64,000 nucleotides of DNA from positions 6,382,001-6,446,000 of the forward strand of contig OX392527.1 in NCBI GenBank assembly GCA_947623455.1, read 5' to 3'. The notes under the pieces are model-generated. The model had not been told where the DNA came from. It saw only the letters and a program-made list of their open reading frames with translations, and made no database searches. Of this stretch, positions 37,146-48,051 are shown piece by piece (position 1 is the first letter of the stretch; each line of letters opens with the position of its first letter). This DNA comes from Mimachlamys varia (lineage: Eukaryota > Mollusca > Bivalvia > Pectinida > Pectinidae). Position numbers and translations under genes: made by a program.

Positions 37146-40100
37146 ACACGTGAGTGTGTGTTCCAGTGTTAGGATTGGTACCACTCGGACAGATAGTGTA
37201 CACGTCAGGGTGTCAGTATCAGTCGGTAACACGTGAGTGTGTTCCAGTGTTAGGATTGGTACCACTCGGACAGATAGTGTACACGTCAACGTGTCCCTAT
37301 CAGTCGGTAACACGTGAGTGTGTTCCAGTGTTAGGATTGGTACCACACCGACAGATAGTGTACACGTCAACGTGTCCCTATCAGTCGGTAACACGTGAGT
37401 GTGTTCCAGTGTTAGGATTGGTACCACACCGACAGATAGTGTACACGTCAACGTGTCCCTATCAGTCGGTAACACGTGATTGTGTTCCATTGTTAGGATC
37501 GGTACCACACCGACAGATAGTGTACACGTCAGCGTGTCAGTATCAGTCGGTAACACGTGAGTGTGTTCCAGTGTTAGGATTGGTACCACTCGGACAGATA
37601 GTGTACACGTCAGGGTGTCAGTATCAGTCGGTAACACGTGATTGTGTTCCAGTGTTAGGATTGGTACCACTCGGACAGATAGTGTACACGTCAGGGTGTC
37701 AGTATCAGTCGGTAACACGTGAGTGTGTTCCAGTTTTAGGATTGGTATCACACCGAAAGATAGTGTACACGTCAGGGTATCAGTCGGTAACACGTGAGTG
37801 TGTATTGGTATTAGGATTGGTACCATACCGACAGATAGTGTACACGTCAGCGTGTCAGTATCAGTCGGTAACACGTGAGTGTGTTCCAGTGTTAGGATTG
37901 GTACCACACCGACAGATAGTGTACACGTCAGGGTGTCAGTATCAGTCGGTAACACGTGAGTGTGTTCCAGTGTTAGGATTGGTACCACTCGGACAGATAG
38001 TGTACACGTCAACGTGTCCCTATCAGTCGGTAACACGTGAGTGTGTTCCAGTGTTAGGATTGGTACCACACCGACAGATAGTGTACACGTCAGGGTGTCA
38101 GTATCAGTCGGTAACACGTGAGTGTGTTCCAGTGTTAGGATTGGTACCACTCGTACAGATAGTGTACTCGTCAGCGTGTCAGTATCAGTCGGTAACACGT
38201 GAGTGTCTTCCAGTGTTAGGATTGGTACCACTCGGACAGATAGTGTACACGTCAGGGTGTCAGTATCAGTCGGTAACACGTGAGTGTGTTCCAGTGTTAG
38301 GATTGGTACCACTCGGACAGATAGTGTACACGTCAACGTGTCCCTATCAGTCGGTAACACGTGAGTGTGTTCCAGTGTTAGGATTGGTACCACACCGACA
38401 GATAGTGTACACGTCAGGGTGTCAGTATCAGTCGGTAACACGTGAGTGTGTTCCAGTTTTAGGATTGGTATCACACCGAAAGATAGTGTACACGTCAGGG
38501 TATCAGTCGGTAACACGTGAGTGTGTATTGGTATTAGGATTGGTACCATACCGACAGATAGTGTACACGTCAGCGTGTCAGTATCAGTCGGTAACACGTG
38601 AGTGTGTTCCAGTGTTAGGATTGGTACCACTCGGACAGATAGTGTACACGTCAGGGTGTCAGTATCAGTCGGTAACACGTGATTGTGTTCCAGTGTTAGG
38701 ATTGGTACCACTCGGACAGATAGTGTACACGTCAGGGTGTCAGTATCAGTCGGTAACACGTGAGTGTGTTCCAGTTTTAGGATTGGTATCACACCGAAAG
38801 ATAGTGTACACGTCAGGGTATCAGTCGGTAACACGTGAGTGTGTATTGGTATTAGGATTGGTACCATACCGACAGATAGTGTACACGTCAGCGTGTCAGT
38901 ATCAGTCGGTAACACGTGAGTGTGTTCCAGTGTTAGGATTGGTACCACACCGACAGATAGTGTACACGTCAGGGTGTCAGTATCAGTCGGTAACACGTGA
39001 GTGTGTTCCAGTGTTAGGATTGGTACCACTCGGACAGATAGTGTACACGTCAACGTGTCCCTATCAGTCGGTAACACGTGAGTGTGTTCCAGTGTTAGGA
39101 TTGGTACCACACCGACAGATAGTGTACACGTCAGGGTGTCAGTATCAGTCGGTAACACGTGAGTGTGTTCCAGTGTTAGGATTGGTACCACTCGTACAGA
39201 TAGTGTACTCGTCAGCGTGTCAGTATCAGTCGGTAACACGTGAGTATATTCCAGTGTTAGGATTGGTACCACTCGGACAGATAGTGTACACGTCAGGGTG
39301 TCAGTATCAGTCGGTAACACGTGAGTGTGTTCCAGTGTTAGGATTGGTACCACTCGGACAGATAGTGTACACGTCAACGTGTCCCTATCAGTCGGTAACA
39401 CGTGAGTGTGTTCCAGTGTTAGGATTGGTACCACACCGACAGATAGTGTACACGTCAGGGTGTCAGTATCAGTCGGTAACACGTGAGTGTGTTCCAGTTT
39501 TAGGATTGGTATCACACCGAAAGATAGTGTACACGTCAGGGTATCAGTCGGTAACACGTGAGTGTGTATTGGTATTAGGATTGGTACCATACCGACAGAT
39601 AGTGTACACGTCAGCGTGTCAGTATCAGTCGGTAACACGTGAGTGTGTTCCAGTGTTAGGATTGGTACCACACCGACAGATAGTGTACACGTCAGGGTGT
39701 CAGTATCAGTCGGTAACACGTGATTGTGTTCCAGTGTTAGGATTGGTACCACTCGGACAGATAGTGTACACGTCAGGGTGTCAGTATCAGTCGGTAACAC
39801 GTGAGTGTGTTCCAGTTTTAGGATTGGTATCACACCGAAAGATAGTGTACACGTCAGGGTATCAGTCGGTAACACGTGAGTGTGTATTGGTATTAGGATT
39901 GGTACCATACCGACAGATAGTGTACACGTCAGCGTGTCAGTATCAGTCGGTAACACGTGAGTGTGTTCCAGTGTTAGGATTGGTACCACACCGACAGATA
40001 GTGTACACGTCAGGGTGTCAGTATCAGTCGGTAACACGTGAGTGTGTTCCAGTGTTAGGATTGGTACCACTCGGACAGATAGTGTACACGTCAACGTGTC

Positions 40101-42412
40101 CCTATCAGTCGGTAACACGTGAGTGTGTTCCAGTGTTAGGATTGGTACCACACCGACAGATAGTGTACACGTCAGGGTGTCAGTATCAGTCGGTAACACG
40201 TGAGTGTGTTCCAGTGTTAGGATTGGTACCACTCGTACAGATAGTGTACTCGTCAGCGTGTCAGTATCAGTCGGTAACACGTGAGTGTATTCCAGTGTTA
40301 GGATTGGTACCACTCGGACAGATAGTGTACACGTCAGGGTGTCAGTATCAGTCGGTAACACGTGAGTGTGTTCCAGTGTTAGGATTGGTACCACTCGGAC
40401 AGATAGTGTACACGTCAACGTGTCAGTATCAGTCGGTAACACGTGAGTGTGTTCCAGTGTTAGGATTGGTACCACACCGACAGATAGTGTACACGTCAGG
40501 GTGTCAGTATCAGTCGGTAACACGTGAGTGTGTTCCAGTTTTAGGATTGGTATCACACCGAAAGATAGTGTACACGTCAGGGTATCAGTCGGTAACACGT
40601 GAGTGTGTATTGGTATTAGGATTGGTACCATACCGACAGATAGTGTACACGTCAGCGTGTCAGTATCAGTCGGTAACACGTGAGTGTGTTCCAGTGTTAG
40701 GTTTGGTACCACACCGACAGATAGTGTACACGTCAGCGTGTCAGTATCAGTCGGTAACACGTGAGTGTGTTCCAGTGTTAGGATTGGTACCACACCGACA
40801 GATAGTGTACACGTCAACGTGTCCCTATCAGTCGGTAACACGTGAGTGTGTTCCAGTGTTAGGATTGGTACCACTCGTACAGATAGTGTACTCGTCAGCG
40901 TGTCAGTATCAGTCGGTAACACGTGAGTGTATTCCAGTGTTAGGATTGGTACCACACCGACAGATAGTGTACACGTCAACGTGTCCCTATCAGTCGGTAA
41001 CACGTGAGTGTGTTCCATTGTTAGGATCGGTACCACACCGACAGATAGTGTACACGTCAGCGTGTCAGTATCAGTCGGTAACACGTGAGTGTGTTCCAGT
41101 GTTAGGATTGGTACCACTCGGACAGATAGTGTACACGTCAGGGTGTCAGTATCAGTCGGTAACACGTGAGTGTGTTCCAGTTTTAGGATTGGTATCACAC
41201 CGAAAGATAGTGTACACGTCAGGGTATCAGTCGGTAACACGTGAGTGTGTATTGGTATTAGGATTGGTACATGTACCATACCGACAGATAGTGTACACGT
41301 CAGCGTGTCCCTATCAGTCGGTAACACGTGAGTGTGTTCCAGTGTTAGGATTGGTACCACACCGACAGATAGTGTACACGTCAGCGTGTCAGTATCAGTC
41401 GGTAACACGTGAGTGTGTTCCAGTGTTAGGATTGGTACCACACCGACAGATAGTGTACACGTCAACGTGTCCCTATCAGTCGGTAACACGTGAGTGTGTT
41501 CCAGTGTTAGGATTGGTACCACTCGTACAGATATTGTACTCGTCAGCGTGTCAGTATCAGTCGGTAACACGTGAGTGTATTCCAGTGTTAGGATTGGTAC
41601 CACACCGACAGATAGTGTACACGTCAACGTGTCAGTATCAGTCGGTAACACGTGAGTGTGTTCCATTGTTAGGATCGGTACCACACCGACAGATAGTGTA
41701 CACGTCAGCGTGTCAGTATCAGTCGGTAACACGTGAGTGTGTTCCAGTGTTAGGATTGGTACCACACCGACAGATAGTGTACACGTCAGCGTGTCAGTAT
41801 CAGTCGGTAACACGTGAGTGTGTTCCAGTGTTAGGATTGGTACCACTCGGACAGATAGTGTACACGTCAGGGTGTCAGTGTCAGTCGATAACACGTGATT
41901 GTGTTCCAGTGTTAGGATTGGTACCACTCGGACAGATAGTGTACACGTCAGGGTGTCAGTATCAGTCGGTAACACGTGAGTGTGTTCCAGTTTTAGGATT
42001 GGTATCACACCGAAAGATAGTGTACACGTCAGGGTATCAGTCGGTAACACGTGAGTGTGTATTGGTATTAGGATTGGTACCATACCGACAGATAGTGTAC
42101 ACGTCAGCGTGTCAGTATCAGTCGGTAACACGTGAGTGTGTTCCAGTGTTAGGATTGGTACCACACCGACAGATAGTGTACACGTCAGCGTGTCAGTATC
42201 AGTCGGTAACACGTGAGTGTGTTCCAGTGTTAGGATTGGTACCACTCGGACAGATAGTGTACACGTCAGGGTGTCAGTATCAGTCGGTAACACGTGAGTG
42301 TATTCCAGTGTTACGATTGGTACCACACCGACAGATAGTATACACGTCAGCGTGTCAGTATTAGTCGGTAACACGTGAGTGTATTCCAGTGTTAGGATTG
42401 GTACCACTAGGA
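37146..42412. repeat. 81-bp minisatellite built on the 3' splice site and start of exon 4 (~65 copies)
   Basis: The unit is GTGAGTGTGTTCCAG (15 nt, ending in an acceptor-like CCAG), then TGTTAGGATTGGTACCACTC, GGACAGATAGTGTACACGTC, AGGGTGTCAGTATCAGTCGG and TAACAC (66 nt together). The last copy runs directly into exon 4 (TGTTAGGATTGGTACCACTA, then GGACAGGCC), so the repeated segment includes the exon's own start. Recurrent 69-bp units (GTATCACACCGAAAG at 37,745, 38,468, 38,786, 39,511, 39,827, 40,550, 41,192 and 42,002) mark a higher-order repeat. Period and all visible length variants are multiples of 3, so both strands read open for >5 kb. The only stop in the plus frame before exon 4 is TAG at 42,362, a C-to-T change. 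Each unit also carries CACGTG. Confidence 0.95.
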
Positions 42413-42486
42413 CAGGCCAAGCTTCAAGCCTACAAGGTGGATTGTGCGGAATCAGCAGAGATCGACGGCGTCGGAATCGCCGGGTT
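42390..42486 (+). CDS. NRF-6-like gene B, exon 4 (end of NRF domain)
   Basis: With acceptor ATTCCAG|TG the carried C makes a Leu codon and the frame reads LNT-LLGLVPLGQAKLQAY, KVDCAESAEIDGVGIAG and TT|GTAAGT (phase 2). This supplies the last NRF-domain cysteine (VDC) and the start of the first membrane helix. An alternative acceptor, CACTAG|GA at 42,411, is also in phase (LNT-R-QAKLQ) and is created by a base found only in this last copy. Which is used cannot be decided here. The first ~26 nt are shared with the upstream 81-bp array. Confidence 0.85.
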
Positions 42487-42504
42487 GTAAGTATAGCTAA
42501 TATC

Positions 42505-43016
42505 AGAGGTGCGTTCGGTAGCGAGAACGTTCGGGAACGTTTTGGCCGTTTGCTCAAAAAATGCATTCTTTGCAGCAAACGCTTACGAACCCTCAAAACC
42601 ACCCGCGAACGTATTTTTGGGGTAACTCACCAGAAATCCAAGATAGCTGAGTGGTGACACAGGGGTTTGTAAGAGGAATTATGCATATAGATCCCGGCTC
42701 TATTTATAATCATCATTCACCTTACAAATCCTCGTGCCGTGAATGATGTAAGCCTACCTCAAATGATGATTTTGTTATTCTAAAATAACTCTTGAATTCT
42801 ACCAACGAGTATATTGATAGGTCCTTGCTATCATGTTTCAGTACAAATATTGTAAAGCCGTATTGGTTGATCATAAAACTTCTGCTGACGCATTTGTGAA
42901 CAAATCTAAGTTTACAGTATGACTTGTGTCGTTTTTCGCGCGCGCAGCGTTCAGTGAGCACAAAACGTTCGCCAACAAAACGCTCGCGAACGTTCTTCCT
43001 ACGGAAAGCACCTCAG
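42505..43016. mobile_element. ~510-bp TIR element in intron 4
   Basis: The left end AGAGGTGCGTTCGGTAGCGA, then GAACGTTCGGGAACGTTTTG, is mirrored at the right end by AAAACGCTCGCGAACGTTCT then TCCTACGGAAAGCACCTCA, so ~45-bp imperfect terminal inverted repeats are present. The interior is unique, without a transposase-like frame. A small hairpin (ATCATTCACCTTACAAATCC / GAATGATGT) lies at ~42,710-42,750. It fills nearly all of intron 4. No target-site duplication could be fixed. Confidence 0.75.
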
Positions 43017-43202
43017 TAGTATTTATCACAGAACTGACCCGATCAGCCATGTCATGACTCTTTCAAATATGGCAATTCAGGTAGAACTTCTACCATTAAA
43101 CAGTCGATTATCCACTCTTACAGAGCTCCAAGTAAGATATACACAGACTTCTCAATAGCTTACATCAACAGGGTGATCTCACTTGACAATTATCTGTTTC
43201 AG

Positions 43203-43378
43203 TACAGTGTGTGGCGTGTTTCTGGTCCTGATGGTACTGTCCACCTGGTTCGATGTTATGTACTCTCGACATCAGAATCGGTCTATCCAGACGGCGCCAA
43301 TTGAGAAAGATATCCCTTTGGATAGTAAAACATCTGTTAACGGGGTTGTGGATAAACCTACAACACCAAGACAACCAG
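43203..43378 (+). CDS. NRF-6-like gene B, exon 5 (first membrane helix and cytosolic loop)
   Basis: The acceptor is ATCTGTTTCAG. With the carried TT it reads F-TVCGVFLVLMVLSTWFDVMY, a membrane helix. A ~35-residue polar loop with QNRSIQTAPIEKDIPLDSKT follows, ending ACAACCAG|GTATAA in phase 1. In the family this helix separates the lumenal/extracellular NRF domain from the Acyltransferase 3 domain. The low-complexity loop is variable among relatives. The donor GTATAA is weaker than GTAAGT and is repeated ~36 times in the following intron. Confidence 0.92.
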
Positions 43379-45350
43379 GTATAAATAGTTAAACCCCTCA
43401 CCTGGTAATGTAAAACAGTAAACAAACAACCAGGTATAAATAGTTAAACACTTCACCTGGTAATGTCAAACAATTAACAAACAACCAGGTATAAATAGTT
43501 AAACCCCTCACCTGGTAATGTAAAACAGTAAACAAACAACCAGGTATAAATAGTAAAACACCATCTGGTAATGTCAAACAGTTAACAAACAACCAGGTAT
43601 ATATAGTTAAACACCTCATCTGGTAATGTCAAACAGTAAACAAACAACCAAGTATAAATAGTTAAACCCATCATCTGGTAATGTCAAACAGTTAACAAAC
43701 AACCAGGTATATATAGTAAAACACCACCTGGTAATGTCAAACAGTTAACAAACAACCAGGTATATATAGTTAAACACCTCATCTGGTAATGTCAAATAGT
43801 TAACAAACAACCAGGTATAAATAGTTAAACCCCTCACCTGGTAATGTAAAACAGTTAACAAACAACCAGGTATAAATAGTTAAACCCCTCACCTGATAAT
43901 GTCAAACAGTAAACAAACAACCAGGTATAAATAGTTAAACCCCTCACCTGATAATGTCAAACAGTTAACAAACAACCAGGTATAAATAGTTAAACCCCTC
44001 ACCTGATAATGTCAAACAGTAAACAAACAACCAGGTATAAATAGTTAAACCCCTCACCTGGTAATGTCGAACAATTAACAAACAACCAGGTATAAATAGT
44101 TAAACACCTCATCTGGTAATGTAAAACAGTTAACAATCAGCCAGGTATATATAGTTAAACACCTCATCTGGTAATGTCAAACAATTAACAAACAGCCAGG
44201 TATATATAGTTAAACCCCTCCCCTGGTAATGTCGAACAATTAACAAACAACCAGGTATAAATAGTTAAACCCCTCACCTGGTAATGTCGAACAATTAACA
44301 AACAACCAGGTATAAATAGTTAAACACCTCATCTGGTAATGTCAAACAGTAAACAAACAACCAGGTATAAATAGTTAAACCCCTCACCTGGTAATGTCGA
44401 ACAATTAACAAACAACCAGGTATAAATAGTTAAACACCTCATCTGGTAATGTCGAACAATTAACAAACAACCAGGTATAAATAGTTAAACACCTCACCTG
44501 GTAATGTCGAACAATTAACAAACAACCAGGTATAAATAGTTAAACCCCTCACCTGGTAATGTCGAACAATTAACAAACAACCAGGTATAAATAGTTAAAC
44601 ACCTCATCTGGTAATGTAAAACAGTTAACAAACAACCAGGTATATATAGTAAAACACCACCTGGTAATGTCAAACAGTTAACAGACAACCAGGTATAAAT
44701 AGTTAAACCCCTCACCTGGTAATGTCAAACAGTTAACAGACAACCAGGTATAAATAGTTAAACCCCTCACCTGGTAATGTCAAACAGTTAACAGACAACC
44801 AGGTATAAATAGTTAAACCCCTCACCTGATAATGTCAAACAGTTAACAAACAACCAGGTATAAATAGTTAAACCCCTCACCTGGTAATGTCAAACAGTTA
44901 ACAGACAACCAGGTATAAATAGTTAAACCCCTCACCTGGTAATGTCAAACAGTTAACAATCAGCCAGGTATATATAGTTAAACCCCTCCCCTGGTAATGT
45001 AAAACAGTTAACAAACAACCAGGTATATATAGTAAAACACCACCTGGTAATGTCAAACAGTTAACAGACAACCAGGTATAAATAGTTAAACCCCTCACCT
45101 GGTAATGTCAAACAGTTAACAGACAACCAGGTATAAATAGTTAAACCCCTCACCTGGTAATGTCAAACAGTTAACAGACAACCAGGTATAAATAGTTAAA
45201 CCCCTCACCTGATAATGTCAAACAGTTAACAAACAACCAGGTATAAATAGTTAAACTCCTCACCTGGTAATGTCAAACAGTTAACAGACAACCAGGTATA
45301 AATAGTTAAACCCCTCACCTGGTAATGTCAAACAGTTAACAAACAACTCC
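43371..45350. repeat. 55-bp minisatellite made of the exon 5 donor (~36 copies)
   Basis: The unit joins ACAACCAGGTATAAATAGTT, AAACCCCTCACCTGGTAATG and TCAAACAGTTAACAA, 55 bp. The first copy is the exon end itself (AGACAACCAG|GTATAAATAG). Later copies keep AGACAACCAG or AAACAACCAG before GTATAAATAG. A second donor-like CACCTG|GTAATG and an acceptor-like GTCAAACAG occur in each unit. Block repeats are seen (for example ~44,640-44,830 again at ~45,010-45,200). The array ends ~120 bp before exon 6. Confidence 0.95.
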
Positions 45351-45470
45351 TTACAAGTACTGACATACGTCTGTTTAAACAGAACCCCTTTATTTGTGTA
45401 TGTTGGATATTAATTTTAAATACTGCTTTTTCCTTTCCAATGGCTTTTTATGTTGTTCCTGTATTTGTAG

Positions 45471-45638
45471 GCGTGTTAGCAAGACTCGCCATGTCGTTCT
45501 CTGTGTACACTAACGGCCAGAAGTTGATGAGTACCGACCAGCCACGTGGTGCTCTTGGCGCCATCAATGGGATCCGATTCCTCAGTATCTCCTGGGTGGT
45601 TCTAGGACATGCGTTTAGTTTCAGCATGCAAGAAATGC
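45471..45638 (+). CDS. NRF-6-like gene B, exon 6 (start of Acyltransferase 3 domain, R-x10-H)
   Basis: The acceptor is TGTATTTGTAG. The carried G plus GC gives Gly, then VLARLAMSFSVYTNGQKLMS, TDQPRGALGAINGIRFLSIS, WVVLGHAFSFSMQEM and C|GTAAGT (phase 1). FS.YTN..KL......GA...INGIRFLS..WVVLGH is the family block at the first helix of the Acyltransferase 3 domain. R-FLSISWVVLG-H is the R-x10-H motif conserved and needed for activity in bacterial relatives such as OafA-type enzymes. The catalytic motif is intact. Confidence 0.96.
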
Positions 45639-45689
45639 GTAAGTAACATGTTACGATGGACTTTTAATGTTGACAAATAATATGGATTT

Positions 45690-46165
45690 TATCAAATTAT
45701 GTCACATGATGGTGTTTTTTTAAAACATGTTGGTGTTCTTTTAAATTGCTTGACTATGTTTGTTATGTCAAGTGATGTCGTTCTGCTATGTAACGCGATG
45801 GTTGGTTTGTTATGTCACGTGATGCTGTTCTGCTATGTAACGCGATGGTTGGTTTATTATGTCACGTGATGCTGTTCTGTTATGTAACGCGATGGTTGGT
45901 TTGTTCTGTCACATGATGCTGTTCTGCTATGTAACGCGATGGTTGGTTTGTTATGTCACGTGATAATGTTCGGCTATGTAACGCAATGGTTGGTTTGTTA
46001 TGTCACGTGATGCTGTTTTGCTAGGTAACGCGATGATTGGTTTGTTATGTCACGTGATGCTGTTCTGCTATGTAACGCGATGGTTGGTTTGTTATGTCAC
46101 GTGATAATGTTCGGCTATGTAACGCAATGGTTGGTTTGTTATGTCACGTGATGCTGTTTTGCTAC
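45690..46165. repeat. 47-bp minisatellite in intron 6, left part (~9 copies)
   Basis: The unit joins TTGGTTTGTTATGTCACGTG, ATGCTGTTCTGCTATGTAAC and GCGATGG, 47 bp; the first copies are diverged. Each has CACGTG inside GTCACGTGA. The ATGTAACGCGATGG block faintly resembles the start of the intron (ATGTTACGATGG), but this is too weak to claim an exon-edge origin. Confidence 0.9.
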
Positions 46166-46840
46166 AAAACTCTATAGCGCGATCATAAATATATAGATCT
46201 GAGGCATGAATGTATTTTATAAATATATCTAGTTTAATTAAGTAATAAAAGAATATTTATTTGTTATTTTCGTAATTAGTTTTTACAATATTTAAAAATA
46301 TACTTCTAAACAAATAATAATCAATAGATATTCCTTCAATTTTTCAATATACTTGATTGTAAATTGGTAAATTAATTTCAAAAAAACGTTAATAGTGTAT
46401 ATTTAATGAAATATAAGGCATCAGAACTGCTAGATAAATATTAATTTTCTATTTTATTTATATGATGTATGCAAGAAATGTTTTGGGAGTAATTATCATG
46501 ATTTCACAATTTCTAGTTTTGAAATGAAAGTAAAAATGTATTTTGAGAAAAATAACTACATGATGCATTATCATATATATATATATACATTAAAGTTATA
46601 AATATTAACTAATGATAAGGCCAGCTTCAAAGTACCAGCAGACGACAAAGGTGAGGTACAGGTAAAAATCACAGGTAGATGGATGGGACTGCCCATTTAC
46701 CTGTAGGGGTATTTGACCTATATGGGGTTCAGGGTGTAGTGCACTACTAGTTTACCTGTAGTTTAAATGTAGTGCACTACTAGTTTAAACGTAGTGCACT
46801 ACTAGTGCACTAGGTGTAAAGGTTAGCTTACACTCAACTG
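46166..46840. other. AT-rich block and GTAGTGCACTACTAG repeats interrupting the 47-bp array
   Basis: 46,166-46,615 is extremely AT-rich with a short TA run, and no gene is seen. 46,620-46,840 is more GC-balanced and holds three copies of the palindrome-rich GTAGTGCACTACTAGTTTA and several ACCTGTAG motifs. The 47-bp array resumes afterwards, so this ~680-bp block looks inserted. Confidence 0.6.
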
Positions 46841-46844
46841 TATG

Positions 46845-47065
46845 TAAAGCGATGATTGGTTTGTTATGTCACGTGATGCTGTTCTGCTATGTAACGCGAT
46901 GGTTGGTTTGTTATGTCACGTGATGCTGTTCTGCTATGTAAAGCGATGATTGGTTTGCTATGACACGTGATGCTGTTCTACAATGTAGCGCGATTGTTGG
47001 TTTGTTATGTCACGTGATGCGATTCTGCTATGTAACGCGACGGTTGGCTTATGTCACGCGATGCT
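46845..47065. repeat. 47-bp minisatellite in intron 6, right part (~5 copies)
   Basis: The same unit as 45,690-46,165 resumes after the AT-rich block, with copies such as GTAAAGCGATGATTGGTTTG and a truncated last copy (GGTTGGCTTATGTCACGCGA). Confidence 0.88.
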
Positions 47066-47189
47066 ACATTTTTCCATAAAAAAAAATCAGAACATACCAA
47101 AGCATTAACAAAACCATAATCCGAACTCAAAATCGATTAAAATAGGGGCAAAATAGAAACAAAGGAAAGATTTACATGGAAACTATCAT

Positions 47190-47962
47190 AAAAGTACAAG
47201 AGAATAAGACCAGGTGTTCCGGAAGAGTAAGCGTCTTCTGCATAATCGACGACACACGCCATGTAATCCTGGTCACATCCAAGTAAGCATCAACCCTCAA
47301 AATAAAGGAGAGTCATCATTGTTATCACAACAAGTAAACACACTAATTAACAAACTAAAAAACGTCAAGCTTCATATCACACAAAGATACTGAATATTTC
47401 TCGATGAAATCAAGATTGCAAGCATAAAACTTGCCCATAGTCTTCATAAACCTGTATCTCTCGAATCCCTGTGCCGTACGTTTATTCGTCAGCAATTGAC
47501 ATCTATCAGGAAAATCTCGATATTCAGAGCGAACTCTAGAATAACGAATCAACTGCGATATGTAAACACCATAGGATTGAGAAGTAGGGAGGTTACTATC
47601 AAGAAAGGGAAAGTTCACGATCGGAAAATCGAAATCATCACGTTTATCAACTTAGTAGTAAGTTGGCCGTGTTGGTCATAGTTTAAGTAAATATCGAGGT
47701 AAGAAGCTGATGTAGGAGAGTCTGTTGTGTCATTGATCTTAAGTTCAGTAGGATACGATCAATACGATCGACTACGTCAGCAAACGTCTTGTTGTTTATA
47801 GACAACATACCGTCGATACACCTGAAAGTGAAATTGAAAGATTTGGCAAGGTTTTTGTTACCCGTCCTGATAGCCCCTCGACAAATTCAGCCTCGTATGA
47901 AAACAAAAACAAGTCAGCCAAAAGTAGTGCACCGTTGGTGCCCATTGGAATGTCAACATAAG
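47190..47962 (-). pseudogene. Decayed reverse-transcriptase fragment of a retroelement, antisense in intron 6
   Basis: Read on the minus strand from 47,962, the sequence gives DIPMGTN.A.LLADLFLFSYEAEF-like residues, then a region aligned with the (Y/F)IDD catalytic box followed by LSINNKTFAD. After frame breaks comes an open stretch (47,618-47,355) with NFPFLDSNLP, SYGVYISQLIRYSR and GKFYACN-like blocks. These are hallmarks of a reverse-transcriptase family abundant in bivalve genomes. The catalytic aspartate box is altered (IDG in place of IDD) and at least two frameshifts separate the pieces, so it is non-functional. 47,190-47,350 looks like the 3' tail of the same element. The family name (LINE- or Penelope-like) cannot be fixed by eye. 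Confidence 0.8.
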
Positions 47963-48051
47963 TTAGTTTATAGCATTTTTTTTGTGCAGTGGTTCTTTTT
48001 GGTATGATGTAACTGTAACTGTTAAATTCCGTAATTTCGCTTTTGTTTCAG

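Noticed and set aside
37098..42602. 1,834-codon open frame on the minus strand with a VVPILTLEHTHVLPTDTDT-type period
   Set aside because: It is the shadow of the 81-bp repeat whose period is a multiple of 3. It runs antisense through exon 4 and shows no signal peptide or domain. A repetitive secreted or shell-matrix-like protein was considered but nothing supports it.
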